A stretch of 64,000 bases of DNA from Orrella sp037026685 (GTDB taxonomy: Bacteria; Pseudomonadota; Gammaproteobacteria; Burkholderiales; Burkholderiaceae_B). The position numbers and the translations under genes were made by a program. The stretch covers positions 244,260 through 308,259 of the forward strand of contig NZ_JBANET010000004.1 of assembly GCF_037026685.1 (NCBI RefSeq), read 5' to 3'. Below the pieces are notes generated by a model. The model was not told the origin of the DNA and made no database searches. It saw nothing but the letters and a program-made list of their open reading frames with translations. Shown here in pieces: positions 36,102 through 43,962 of the stretch (the first letter of the stretch is position 1; every line of letters begins with the position of its first letter).

Positions 36102-36439
36102 AACAGAACCCCTTCCTCTTTGATGTTTTTCAACAGCCAAGGGTTGGAATGTCGGTCCGGGTGTTCCCACTGGTCAACCCAGATCGGCATCGCCTGGACA
36201 TTCACCCCTGTCTTCAGCAATACAGCATAAGCCGCATCCGCCATTTCCAAAGCAATCGGAATGGTTTTTTGCGCAGGCCCTTTCAGGAGAATGGCAACAT
36301 CAGCATCGCTAGAGCCAATGTGCGTCCCGCGCGCGCGGCTCCCGAAAAGCACAGCACCGGCATAGTCCGGCCGTTTCTTTACTGCCGCCAGGAACTCTCG
36401 GACCGCGCTATCCGTTGTTGGATCAATTCGGCTACCCAT
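36098..36439 (-). CDS. MNT-type nucleotidyltransferase (antitoxin-like)
   Basis: 113 residues, minimal nucleotidyltransferase. The active-site signature G-S-x10-D-x-D is complete: it begins LFGSRARGTHIG with G33-S34 and ends at D45 and D47. In MntA-HepT pairs this enzyme AMPylates the HEPN partner and neutralises it. An RBS-like AAGGAGGACC precedes the ATG. First gene of the pair; the HEPN gene follows with a 4-base overlap. Confidence 0.85.
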   Translation of the reverse strand: MGSRIDPTTDSAVREFLAAVKKRPDYAGAVLFGSRARGTHIGSSDADVAILLKGPAQKTIPIALEMADAAYAVLLKTGVNVQAMPIWVDQWEHPDRHSNPWLLKNIKEEGVLL

Positions 36440-36542
36440 GATGGTCCTCCTTCCTGGCTGCCAATCTAGTTAGTGCAGGGCAGTGGAACGTCGTTTGCCT
36501 GGCGCTGAACCTGCGCAGAATGTACCACCTAGGAAAACGGAT

Positions 36543-36567
36543 AAGGCCCCGCGCGCAGCGGGGCCTT
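36543..36567. terminator. GC-rich hairpin downstream of the ggt-like gene
   Basis: AAGGCCCCGC (36543-36552) pairs with GCGGGGCCTT (36558-36567) around a 5-base loop; T-runs flank it on both strands, strongest on plus (CCTTTTG). It lies 17 bases past the stop of the leftward gamma-glutamyltransferase gene. Confidence 0.75.
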
Positions 36568-36583
36568 TTGCCAGCAGGCGGCC

Positions 36584-38176
36584 CTAGAACCCGACCGCCT
36601 GCCCGTCGCGCCGGGCGTCCGAGGCGGCGAAGTAGTGCTCTCCCAGGCGCTGGATGAGCTGGGCCGAGCCGAACTCCAGGCTGTCGGGCGCGGCCACCGC
36701 CAGGTTGTGGCCGCGATCGCGCAGCACCTGCGCCACGTCGGCGGGCAGGTGGGACTCGACGTTGACCACCGGGCCGTTCTCGACCCGAAAGCGCGGCGCA
36801 TCGTTCATGTCCTGGGGGTTCTGGCCGAAGGCGGCCAGGCGGGTGACCATCTGCAGGTGGCCCTGCGCCTGCATCGAGCCGCCCATCACGCCGAAGGCCA
36901 TCAGCGGCTGGCCGCCGCGCGTGACGAAGCCCGGGATGATGGTGTGCATGGGCTTCTTGCGCGGGCCGACCTGGTTTACGTGGCCGGGCGTGAGCACGAA
37001 GTTCAGGCCGCGGTTGTGCAGGCTGATGCCGGTATCGGGCACGACCACGCCCGAGCCGAAGCCGTGGTAGTTGGACTGGATGAACGACACCATGGTGCCG
37101 CTGGCGTCGGCCGCGGTCAGGTAGACCGTGCCGCCGGCCGGCGGGGTGCCGGCTGCCGGCGTGCCGGCGCGGTCCAGCCGGATGAGCTTGGCGCGCTCGG
37201 CCAGGTAGGCCGGGTCCAGCAGCTGGTCCGCGCCGACCCGCATGTGGGCCGGGTCGGCGATGTGGTGGTGCAGGTCGGCAAAGGCCAGCTTCATGGCCTC
37301 GATGCTGACGTGGTAGTAGTCGGCGCTGTCGCGGCCCATGGACTCCAGGTCGAAGTGTTCCAGGATGCCCAGCGCGATCAGCGCGGCGATGCCCTGGCCG
37401 TTGGGCGGGATCTCGTGCAGGTGCACGTCGCGGAAACGCTGCGAGATGGGCTGGACCCATTCGGCCTCGTGCGCGGCCAGGTCATCGGCCGTCAGGGCGC
37501 CGCCGGTGCGGGCGGCGAAGTCGGCGATACGCCGGGCCAGTTCGCCGCGATAGAAGCTGGCGCCGCCGGTTTCGGCGATCTCGCGCAGCGTGCGGGCCTG
37601 CGCTTCGAAGCGCCACACCTCGCCGGCCTGCGGCGCGCGCCCGGCCGGCAGGAAGGCTTCCTTGAAGCCCGGCTCGTGCGCCAGCTTGGGCGATTGGGTG
37701 GCCCATTGGCGGGCGATGGTGGGCGAGACCGGGAAGCCGCGCGAGGCGTATTCGATGGCTGGCTCGAACAGCTGGGCGAAGGGCAGCTTGCCGAACCTGT
37801 CCGACAGCGCCTTCCAGCCGGCCACCTGGCCCGGCACCGTGACCGTGCCCCAGCCGGTGGGCGGCATGGCGTCGCGCCCGGCGAAATATTCGGGCGTCCA
37901 GGCGGCGGGCGAGCGTCCACAGGAGCTGATGCCGTGCAATTGCCCTTCGTGCCAGACGAGCGCGAACATGTCGCCGCCGATGCCGTTCATGACCGGCTCG
38001 ACCACCGTCAGGGCGATGGCGGTGGCCAGCGCGGCGTCGACGGCGTTGCCGCCGGCCAGCAGCATGCGCAGGCCGGCTTGCGAGGCCAGCGGCTGGGTGG
38101 TGCTGACCACGTTGGCGGCCAGCACCGGCATCTTGCGAAAGGAATAATGGAAGCTGGGGTCGAAGGGAGGATTCAT
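36584..38176 (-). CDS. Gamma-glutamyltransferase family hydrolase
   Basis: 530 residues, Ntn-hydrolase fold. The maturation site and nucleophile are in AGGTVYLTAADASG, with Thr350 as the likely catalytic residue; GGNAVDAALATAIALTVVEP and NGIGGDMFALVW near the start are family signatures. No signal peptide is seen, so it is probably cytoplasmic like the YwrD-type members. It lies in one leftward unit with a Bug-type binding protein, suggesting it processes a compound taken up with that receptor. Substrate unknown. Confidence 0.85.
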   Translation of the reverse strand: MNPPFDPSFHYSFRKMPVLAANVVSTTQPLASQAGLRMLLAGGNAVDAALATAIALTVVEPVMNGIGGDMFALVWHEGQLHGISSCGRSPAAWTPEYFAGRDAMPPTGWGTVTVPGQVAGWKALSDRFGKLPFAQLFEPAIEYASRGFPVSPTIARQWATQSPKLAHEPGFKEAFLPAGRAPQAGEVWRFEAQARTLREIAETGGASFYRGELARRIADFAARTGGALTADDLAAHEAEWVQPISQRFRDVHLHEIPPNGQGIAALIALGILEHFDLESMGRDSADYYHVSIEAMKLAFADLHHHIADPAHMRVGADQLLDPAYLAERAKLIRLDRAGTPAAGTPPAGGTVYLTAADASGTMVSFIQSNYHGFGSGVVVPDTGISLHNRGLNFVLTPGHVNQVGPRKKPMHTIIPGFVTRGGQPLMAFGVMGGSMQAQGHLQMVTRLAAFGQNPQDMNDAPRFRVENGPVVNVESHLPADVAQVLRDRGHNLAVAAPDSLEFGSAQLIQRLGEHYFAASDARRDGQAVGF

Positions 38177-38246
38177 CCTGCTCTTGTGGAAATGGGAAGA
38201 AAAGGAACGCTCCCGCGCCGGCCGGCGCGGGAGGAAAGAAGGGATG

Positions 38247-39224
38247 TTACTGGATGCTCAGGCCGGCCTGCTCGACCAGCTGCTTGGTGCGGGGGATTTC
38301 GGCCTTGATGAACTCGGCGAATTCCTGGCGGCTGCCGCCGCGCGGCTCGGCGCCGGCCTGCGCCAGCTTCTCGCGCAGCTCGCCCGTGGTCAGCACCTTG
38401 TTGATGGCCTGGTTGAGTTTTTCCAGGATGGGCTCGGGCGTGCCCTGGGGCGCGACCACGCCGTACCACGGCGCGATGTCGTAGCCCGCGTAGCCTTGTT
38501 CGGCGATGGTGGGGATCTGCGGCGCCAGGGCGGCGCGATCGGCGGTGGACATGCCCAGCGCCACCAGCCTGCCGCTTTGCACGTGGGGCAGGCCGGTCAT
38601 GATGGTGTCGAAGTACATCGTGACCTGGCCGCTGATCAGCGCCGGGATGGCCTCGCCCGCGCCCTTGTAGGGGATGTGCAGGATGTCGACGCCGGCCACC
38701 GAGCGCAGCATCTCGCCGGCCAGGTGCGAGGTGGTGCCCGGGCCGAACGAGGCGTAGGTCAGCTTGCCGGGATTGGCCTTGGCGTAGGCGATCATCTCGG
38801 GCAGCGTCTTGAAGGGCTGCTCGGTGTTGGTCAGCAGGATGTTGGGGGTATAGGCCACCATGGACACCAGCTCGAAGGCATCCGGGTCGTAGCTCAGGTT
38901 CTTGTGCAGGTAGCGGTTGGTGACCACGGCGGCCGGCCCGCCCATCAGCAGGGTGTAGCCGTCCGGTTCGGCGCGGGCCACCATGGTGCTGCCGATCGCC
39001 GCGCCGGCGCCCGGGCGGGCTTCCACGATGAAGGGCTGGCCCAGTTCCTTGCCCAGCGCCTCGCCCAGCTGGCGGGTGATCAGGTCGGTGGCCGAGCCGG
39101 CCTGGAAAGGCACCACGATACGCACCGCGCGCTCGGGCCAGGCGTCGGCCGGCTGCGCGCCAGCGGCCAGCGGCAGCAAGGCCGCGCCCGCCACGGCAAG
39201 GTTCTTGAGGAAGGAGAGTTTCAT
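38247..39224 (-). CDS. Bug/TctC-type periplasmic receptor
   Basis: 325 residues. A signal peptide (MKLSFLKNLAVAGAALLPLAAGAQ) precedes a TctC-type binding protein: WPERAVRIVVPFQAGSATD, VEARPGAGAAIGSTMVARAE and LTYASFGPGTTSHLAGE. Bordetella and relatives carry many such Bug receptors for carboxylates and related molecules. No TctA/TctB membrane genes are adjacent. It is divergent from a GntR regulator and is followed by the ggt-like gene. Confidence 0.93.
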   Translation of the reverse strand: MKLSFLKNLAVAGAALLPLAAGAQPADAWPERAVRIVVPFQAGSATDLITRQLGEALGKELGQPFIVEARPGAGAAIGSTMVARAEPDGYTLLMGGPAAVVTNRYLHKNLSYDPDAFELVSMVAYTPNILLTNTEQPFKTLPEMIAYAKANPGKLTYASFGPGTTSHLAGEMLRSVAGVDILHIPYKGAGEAIPALISGQVTMYFDTIMTGLPHVQSGRLVALGMSTADRAALAPQIPTIAEQGYAGYDIAPWYGVVAPQGTPEPILEKLNQAINKVLTTGELREKLAQAGAEPRGGSRQEFAEFIKAEIPRTKQLVEQAGLSIQ

Positions 39225-39287
39225 GTGCGTTCCCTTGGTTTGTCGATGTTGCGCCTACAATGAAGGCAAGATTTGCATCCTTGGATA

Positions 39288-39299
39288 ATTGGATCCAAT
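39288..39299. promoter_or_regulatory. Palindromic operator candidate for the GntR regulator
   Basis: ATTGGATCCAAT is a perfect 12-bp palindrome in the 121-base gap between the leftward Bug receptor and the rightward GntR gene. Partial copies (TTGGATAATTGGATCC) overlap it. FadR/FCD-type regulators bind short palindromes in such positions, so this is a likely binding site. Confidence 0.5.
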
Positions 39300-39345
39300 C
39301 TTACACACTGTTGTACCACAAGAAGGGGGGAGCGGGAAAATCGCG

Positions 39346-40008
39346 ATGCAAGACATGCTGATTACAAGAATGGCGTTGACCGCCGAGGAAGAGGCTTACC
39401 AATACGTGCACAAGGCCATCAGGCTGGGTTGGCTGCGCGCGGGCGAGCGCCTGGTGCCCGAAGCCATCGCCAGCGAGATCGGCACCAGCCGCATGCCCGT
39501 GCGCAGCGCCTTGCGGCGCCTGGCGGCCGAAGGGCTGGTGGAGATCCGCGCCAACCGCAGCGCCGTGGTGCGCGGCCTGAACCAGCAGGAAATGCAGGAA
39601 GTCTTCCAGATGCGTTCGGTGCTCGAAGGGCTGGCCATGCGCAACGCGGTCGCCAACATGGGGCCCGAGCACGTGCAGCGCTTGGTCCACAAGCTGGACC
39701 AGCTGGAGCTGGGCACGGGCGACGATACCGACTGGACGGCCGCGCACCGGGACTTCCATGCCTATCTGTGCGGGTTCTGCCGCCAGCCGCGCCTGCTGCA
39801 GCAGATCGCCGACCTGCATTCGGTGGTCGAGCCCTATATGCGCCTGTGGTCGGCCCAGCCGGGCGGGGTGGGGCGCACGCGCGAGGCGCACCAGGAATTG
39901 ATCGATGCGCTCAAGACGGCCGATGCGGATCATTGCGAGGCGGTGATGCGGCGGCACGTGATGAATACGGTCACGGCGCTTTATCCCTTCCTGATCGCGC
40001 GCAACTAG
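39346..40008 (+). CDS. GntR/FCD family transcriptional regulator
   Basis: 220 residues. The N-terminal winged helix (residues ~10-75) reads AYQYVHKAIRLGWLRAGERL and IGTSRMPVRSALRRLAAEGL. The C-terminal all-helical FCD effector domain contains probable metal-ligand residues in HRDFHAYLC and HQELIDALKTADA. ATG at 39346 follows AAGGGGGGAG at a slightly long distance; the ATG at 39355 is possible. It is divergent from the Bug receptor and ggt-like genes, which it probably controls. Its end is only 11 bases from the convergent DUF2894 gene. Confidence 0.88.
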   Translation: MQDMLITRMALTAEEEAYQYVHKAIRLGWLRAGERLVPEAIASEIGTSRMPVRSALRRLAAEGLVEIRANRSAVVRGLNQQEMQEVFQMRSVLEGLAMRNAVANMGPEHVQRLVHKLDQLELGTGDDTDWTAAHRDFHAYLCGFCRQPRLLQQIADLHSVVEPYMRLWSAQPGGVGRTREAHQELIDALKTADADHCEAVMRRHVMNTVTALYPFLIARN

Positions 40009-40019
40009 GCGCCGCGCCG

Positions 40020-40451
40020 CTAGCGTCCCTTGCCCCGGGCCGGCTTGCGCCCGGCCTGGCCGCTTCCGGCGCCGGAAGCGCCAGGGCCGGCCGCACCCTG
40101 GCCGGCCGCGCCATCCTGCAGCCGTTCCAGCCACGCCAGCGTGTCGGCGTAGCCCAGGAAGGCGTGCAGGTACCCGGGCGAGCACAGGCGCATCAGCGTC
40201 AGCGAGCGGTGCACCAGGTGGCTGGAATTGAGCGGGCCGGCGTTCTCGGGCACTTTTTCCTGCGATTGCCGCAGCTGCCGTCCGGCGCTGGCGCGCGTGA
40301 GGGCCAGGCGGAACTCGTCCAGCAAGGGCAGTTCCGGATAGGCCGCCTTGTGCCCGGCCAGCGCCGGATCCTGCTCGGCCAGGGCTTGCGCGCCGCCGGC
40401 CAGGTGGGCCAGCAGCCCGGCCAGGGGGCTGGGGCGGGGACGCTCAGCCAC
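40020..40451 (-). CDS. DUF2894-like protein of the motor-like operon
   Basis: 143 residues from a GTG that overlaps the end of the OmpA-like gene by 8 bases. No membrane segment or signal peptide. The conserved-looking core is in the middle (HKAAYPELPLLDEFRLALT, QSQEKVPENAGPLNSSHLVH). The tail is Gly/Ala/Lys/Arg-rich and probably disordered (GRKPARGKGR). It matches the DUF2894 family as I recall it from related bacteria, where it sits in this same gene block. Function unknown; the basic tail could contact nucleic acid or membrane. Confidence 0.65.
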   Translation of the reverse strand: MAERPRPSPLAGLLAHLAGGAQALAEQDPALAGHKAAYPELPLLDEFRLALTRASAGRQLRQSQEKVPENAGPLNSSHLVHRSLTLMRLCSPGYLHAFLGYADTLAWLERLQDGAAGQGAAGPGASGAGSGQAGRKPARGKGR

Positions 40452-41097
40452 CGCCGGCTTCCGTTTGTGCCCGCTGGCGCGGGATGGGCGCGATTTCGAC
40501 GCGGCGGTTCCTGGCGCGCCCTTCGGGATCGTCGTTCGAGGCCACCGGCTGCTCGGCCCCGAAGGCCGCGGCGAAGACCGAGGCCGACGGCACGCCCGCC
40601 TCGATGAGCGCGCGCGTCACCGTCAGGGCGCGCTTGGCCGACAGCTCCCAGTTGTCGGCAAAGCGCAGGTTGCCTTCGTGTATGGGACGGTCGTCGGTAA
40701 AGCCGCTGACCATCAGCAGTTCCTGGCGGGTTTGCAGGTAGCCGGCCAGCGGCGCGGCCAGGCTTGCGATCAGGGCCTGGCCCTCGGGCTGCAGCGCATC
40801 GGAGTTCAAGGCGAACAGCACGCTGCCGCTGATGCCGATGCGCCCGTCCACCAGGGTGACGCGGCCGCTGGCCAGCGGCCCGGCCAGGGCCTGCTCCAGC
40901 GCCTGGCGGCGCTGGCTTTCGGCCTGCCTGGCGGCGAGCGCCTCGTGCAGCCGGGCCGACAGGTCCAGTTGCACGCCGATCACGCCCAGCAGGATCAGCA
41001 CGAAGGCGCCCAGCAGCACCGACATGAGGTCGCCGAAGACGGCCCAGGCCGGCGCCGAGGGCTCCAGATGTTCGTCCAGGTCCGGTTCCGCTCTCAT
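40444..41097 (-). CDS. OmpA/MotB-like stator partner (ZorB-like)
   Basis: 217 residues. A single membrane helix (~19-40, FGDLMSVLLGAFVLILLGVI) begins with Asp23, in the place of the proton-accepting Asp of MotB/ZorB. A short linker leads to an OmpA-type peptidoglycan-binding domain (~75-205: GISGSVLFALNSDALQPEGQ, DNWELSAKRALTVTRAL, ARNRRVEI). The ATG overlaps the stop of the MotA-like gene (ATGA). Together they should form a proton-driven membrane motor unit anchored to the cell wall. Confidence 0.85.
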   Translation of the reverse strand: MRAEPDLDEHLEPSAPAWAVFGDLMSVLLGAFVLILLGVIGVQLDLSARLHEALAARQAESQRRQALEQALAGPLASGRVTLVDGRIGISGSVLFALNSDALQPEGQALIASLAAPLAGYLQTRQELLMVSGFTDDRPIHEGNLRFADNWELSAKRALTVTRALIEAGVPSASVFAAAFGAEQPVASNDDPEGRARNRRVEIAPIPRQRAQTEAGGG

Positions 41098-43163
41098 GCG
41101 CCCGCCGCGCCAGCCGGCAGGGCGGCCTGCTGGCGCATTTCCTCGAGGATCTGTTTCTGTGCCATCAGGCTCAGGTCCACGACCTCGCGGGCCTGGGCCA
41201 CGTAGTAGGCCAGCTGTTCGTCGCCGCGGGTGCCGGCCTGCTCCAGCGCGGCCTGCAGTGCCTGCAACTGGGCCAGCAAGGTGTCGCTGGACTGGCCGAA
41301 GGCCTGCACCGAGGCCGCCAGCGTCTGCCCGAGCGTGGCGATTTCCTGCGCGCCGTCGCCGATCCGCTGCGCGGCGGCCGCCAGCTTTTCGCCGTCCTGG
41401 GCAGTCTGCGCGTCGTAGCGTTGGCCCGCCTGCTCCAGCATCCGGGCCGAGGCCGATACCAGCGCCTGGATATCGGCCTGTTGCCGCGCATGTCCCTGGC
41501 TCAGGGCGTCGTGCAGCTCGGCCAGGCTGGCCAGCAGCTGGCTGCGCTCCTGCAGCATGGCGTTATCGCGCGCCATGCCTTCGGAAATGTGGCGGCGCAA
41601 TTCGGCGATGACCTCGGCGGCCGCCTGGGGCGCCTGGGTGGCGGCGTCGGCCAGCTCGGCGATGCGGCCGATGGTGCTGCGGGCCTGGGCCTGCGTCTCG
41701 GCGGCAAGATCGTTCAGTTTTTCGGTCCAGGCGGACAGGCGCGCCTGTTCGGCCTGGGCCAGGCTGGCCTGCAGCGCGGCTTGCGATTGCTCCAGCGACT
41801 GCGACAGGGCAGCCGCCTGGCGGGCCAGCCGCTCGTCGGCGCGCTCGAGCAGGCCGGCCGTGCTTTGCTCCACCGAGCGGGCCAGCCCTTCGAAGGCCGC
41901 GCGTTGCGCCGTGCCCAGCGTTTCGTTGTCTTGCCGCTGGCGCGTCATGGTTTCGTTCCAGGCGTCGGCTACCAACTGCGCGGACCGTTCCAGGCGCGCC
42001 TCCAGCGCCTGCATCCGGGCGGCCACGCCGTCCTGCAGCGCTTTCATCTGTGCGGCCACGCTGTCTTGCAGCGCCGCCTGCGTGGCTGCGCCTTGTGTGG
42101 CCAGCTTCTCCATCGTGGCGGCCACGGCTGGCGCGATGGCCTGGCCGGCGGCCTGCGCGCTGTTGACGGCTTGCTGTTCCAGCGTGCGCGCCAGCGTTTC
42201 GGCCAGCCTGGCGTAGGCCTGTCCGGCCTGGTCCTGCAGCGTTTCGTGGCCGGCCGCCAGGCGCGCGTGCAGCGCCTGCTGCTCGGCCTGCCAATGCGCC
42301 TGCCGCGCCTGCTGGTCGTCGGCCAGGTGCTGGTGCAGCGCTTGCTGGCTGGCTGCCAGGCGTTCGTGCAGGGCTTGCTGGTCCTGCGCCAGCCGTTCGT
42401 GCAGCGAGGCCTGCATGGCCGCCACGCGCTCCTGGTGCGCCTGGTTCTGCGCGGCCAGCGTCGCCAGCAAGGTGTCCATCCGTTCGACCAGCGCCGGCAG
42501 CGCCTCGGCCTGGCGCTGCAGCAGCCGGAAGCTCTCCTGGCGCTGGTGCGGCCGGCTATAGCCGCGCAGGCTGGTGGCGATCCGCGCATCGAGCAGGCGC
42601 GAGGCCTGCACGCGCTCTTGCCGGCACAGCGCGCTGACCAGCCCGAGCATGGCCGATGCGGCGACCCCGGCGATCGAGGTGCCGAACGCAAAGCCCAGGC
42701 CCTGTATGGGCGCGGCCAGCGAAGCGCGTATGGCCTGCAGGTCGGTGGCGTTGGCCAGCGCCAGGCCCGTGCCGCGCAGCGTGGCCACCATGCCCAGGAA
42801 GGTGCCCAGCATGCCCAGCAGCACCAGCAGGCCTACCAGATAAGGCGTGAGCGCGGGCGTGGGCAGCGCCGAGCGCTCTCCCTCGATGCGCAGGCGCACG
42901 CCGGGGCGCAGGCTCTCGGGCAGCGCCGCCAGCCAGGCGGGCAAGTCGGGCGGCGGCTCGGACAGGTCCCGGGCCGCGCCGGCCAGCGCTGCGGTATCGC
43001 GCTGATAGCGCAGCAGCTCGAACGCGCCCAGCAGGTAGAAAGCGCCGATCAGCGCGGTCACCGCCAGCGCCATGGGATTGCTGCCCACGTAGCCTGCGCC
43101 GATCCAGCCCAGCACTGCCAGGCCCGCCAGGAATGCCGCGTAACGGAAAATATGTCTGCTCAT
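41094..43163 (-). CDS. DUF802 MotA/ExbB-like membrane protein with long coiled-coil tail (ZorA-like)
   Basis: 689 residues. Four membrane helices: ~8-25, 30-51, 106-128 and 150-180. Helix 3 carries the MotA/TolQ/ExbB-type stretch VLLGMLGTFLGMVATL. From ~185 to the end is a cytoplasmic tail of ~500 residues, nearly all coiled coil, rich in Ala, Gln, Leu and Arg. Residues 255-309 are five 11-residue repeats of the type HERLAQDQQAL. This is the architecture of ZorA of the Zorya defence motor. The start is the ATG 4 bases after the DUF3348 stop; a longer frame overlaps that gene and lacks similarity. Confidence 0.8.
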   Translation of the reverse strand: MSRHIFRYAAFLAGLAVLGWIGAGYVGSNPMALAVTALIGAFYLLGAFELLRYQRDTAALAGAARDLSEPPPDLPAWLAALPESLRPGVRLRIEGERSALPTPALTPYLVGLLVLLGMLGTFLGMVATLRGTGLALANATDLQAIRASLAAPIQGLGFAFGTSIAGVAASAMLGLVSALCRQERVQASRLLDARIATSLRGYSRPHQRQESFRLLQRQAEALPALVERMDTLLATLAAQNQAHQERVAAMQASLHERLAQDQQALHERLAASQQALHQHLADDQQARQAHWQAEQQALHARLAAGHETLQDQAGQAYARLAETLARTLEQQAVNSAQAAGQAIAPAVAATMEKLATQGAATQAALQDSVAAQMKALQDGVAARMQALEARLERSAQLVADAWNETMTRQRQDNETLGTAQRAAFEGLARSVEQSTAGLLERADERLARQAAALSQSLEQSQAALQASLAQAEQARLSAWTEKLNDLAAETQAQARSTIGRIAELADAATQAPQAAAEVIAELRRHISEGMARDNAMLQERSQLLASLAELHDALSQGHARQQADIQALVSASARMLEQAGQRYDAQTAQDGEKLAAAAQRIGDGAQEIATLGQTLAASVQAFGQSSDTLLAQLQALQAALEQAGTRGDEQLAYYVAQAREVVDLSLMAQKQILEEMRQQAALPAGAAGA
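42237..42401 (-). repeat. Five in-frame 33-bp repeats in the DUF802 gene
   Basis: Five consecutive 33-base units encode 11-residue repeats (HERLAQDQQAL, HERLAASQQAL, HQHLADDQQAR, QAHWQAEQQAL, HARLAAGHETL). Eleven-residue periodicity is typical of straight or right-handed coiled coils. The copies have diverged at the DNA level, so they are old rather than newly expanded. Confidence 0.8.
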
Positions 43164-43167
43164 TTTT

Positions 43168-43899
43168 TCATGGGTTAGAGGCGCGCAGGGCGGCATCCAG
43201 GCCCTGCAGCGGTTGCAGGCGCACGTCCAGCTCGGCCAGCAGCACGCCGCGCATCTCCTGCGCGAAGACATCGAGCTCGGCACCGGGCGCCGCCGCCGCG
43301 CCTGCCGGCACCTGCCGAGCGGCCTGCGGGCCGTCCTGGCGCAATTGCCGGAAGCGGCGTTCAAGCAGGGCGGGCACGCCGGCCAGCGCGGCGCGCTCGC
43401 GCGCGCCCAATACGCGTTCCATCACCGCATCGAGCATCGCCAGCCTGGCCGCCTGTCCGCCTGCGGCCGCCAGCGCCAGGCGCCATTGGCCCCGCAGGCT
43501 GCCGATGGCCCTTTCCATCTGCTCCTGCAAGGCGACGTAGTGGCGCCGGTAGGGCGCGTAGTCGGCGGCCGTCTCGGCCGGGTCTTCCGGTACGGCGGCC
43601 TGCGCCGGCACGCTGCGGCGGGCAGCCGCGTACGGCCGCTCGTCGGCGATCGCCTGGGCCAGGCGTTGGCGCAGCCGGGCCAGCTCGTCGCCCGGGGCGG
43701 CCCGGGCGGCGCCGGGCACCACGGGCGGATCGCCGTTCAGGGCGGCCGACAAGGCGATGGCGTCGGTCCAGCCCAGCCAGGCGCCCAGCTGGTCGGGCAG
43801 CGGCACGCCGGGCGCGGCCGGCGCGGCCTGGGCCAGGCGCGCCAGCAGGCGCACGAGCGGCGGACCCTTGATACCGGCGTGCCGGAACGCTTGCGTCAT
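43168..43899 (-). CDS. DUF3348-like protein of the motor-like operon
   Basis: 243 residues, soluble and mostly helical. Recognisable stretches are GPPLVRLLARLAQ, LPDQLGAWLGWTDAIALSAAL and YAPYRRHYVALQEQMERAIG; this matches the DUF3348 family as I recall it. No enzyme motif is seen. First gene of a four-gene leftward operon with the MotA-like, OmpA-like and DUF2894-like genes, only 4 bases from the next start. It may be a cytoplasmic partner of the coiled-coil tail. Confidence 0.7.
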   Translation of the reverse strand: MTQAFRHAGIKGPPLVRLLARLAQAAPAAPGVPLPDQLGAWLGWTDAIALSAALNGDPPVVPGAARAAPGDELARLRQRLAQAIADERPYAAARRSVPAQAAVPEDPAETAADYAPYRRHYVALQEQMERAIGSLRGQWRLALAAAGGQAARLAMLDAVMERVLGARERAALAGVPALLERRFRQLRQDGPQAARQVPAGAAAAPGAELDVFAQEMRGVLLAELDVRLQPLQGLDAALRASNP

Positions 43900-43962
43900 A
43901 ACACCCGCGTCAAAAAGCCAGCAGTTTACACGCGGGACCGCGCCAGGCGCCCCAGGGCGGGC

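Noticed and set aside
34459..36583. An integrated element around the MNT/HEPN pair
   Set aside because: No integrase, tRNA gene or flanking direct repeat was found, only a change in base composition.
41421..43178. A plus-strand frame of 585 codons opposite the DUF802 gene
   Set aside because: Its regular pattern only mirrors the coiled-coil repeats on the real strand; no motif or ribosome site supports it.
40020..43899. Calling the motor operon a complete Zorya defence system
   Set aside because: Only the A- and B-like parts are present; no helicase, nuclease or ZorC-like gene is seen in the flanking DNA.
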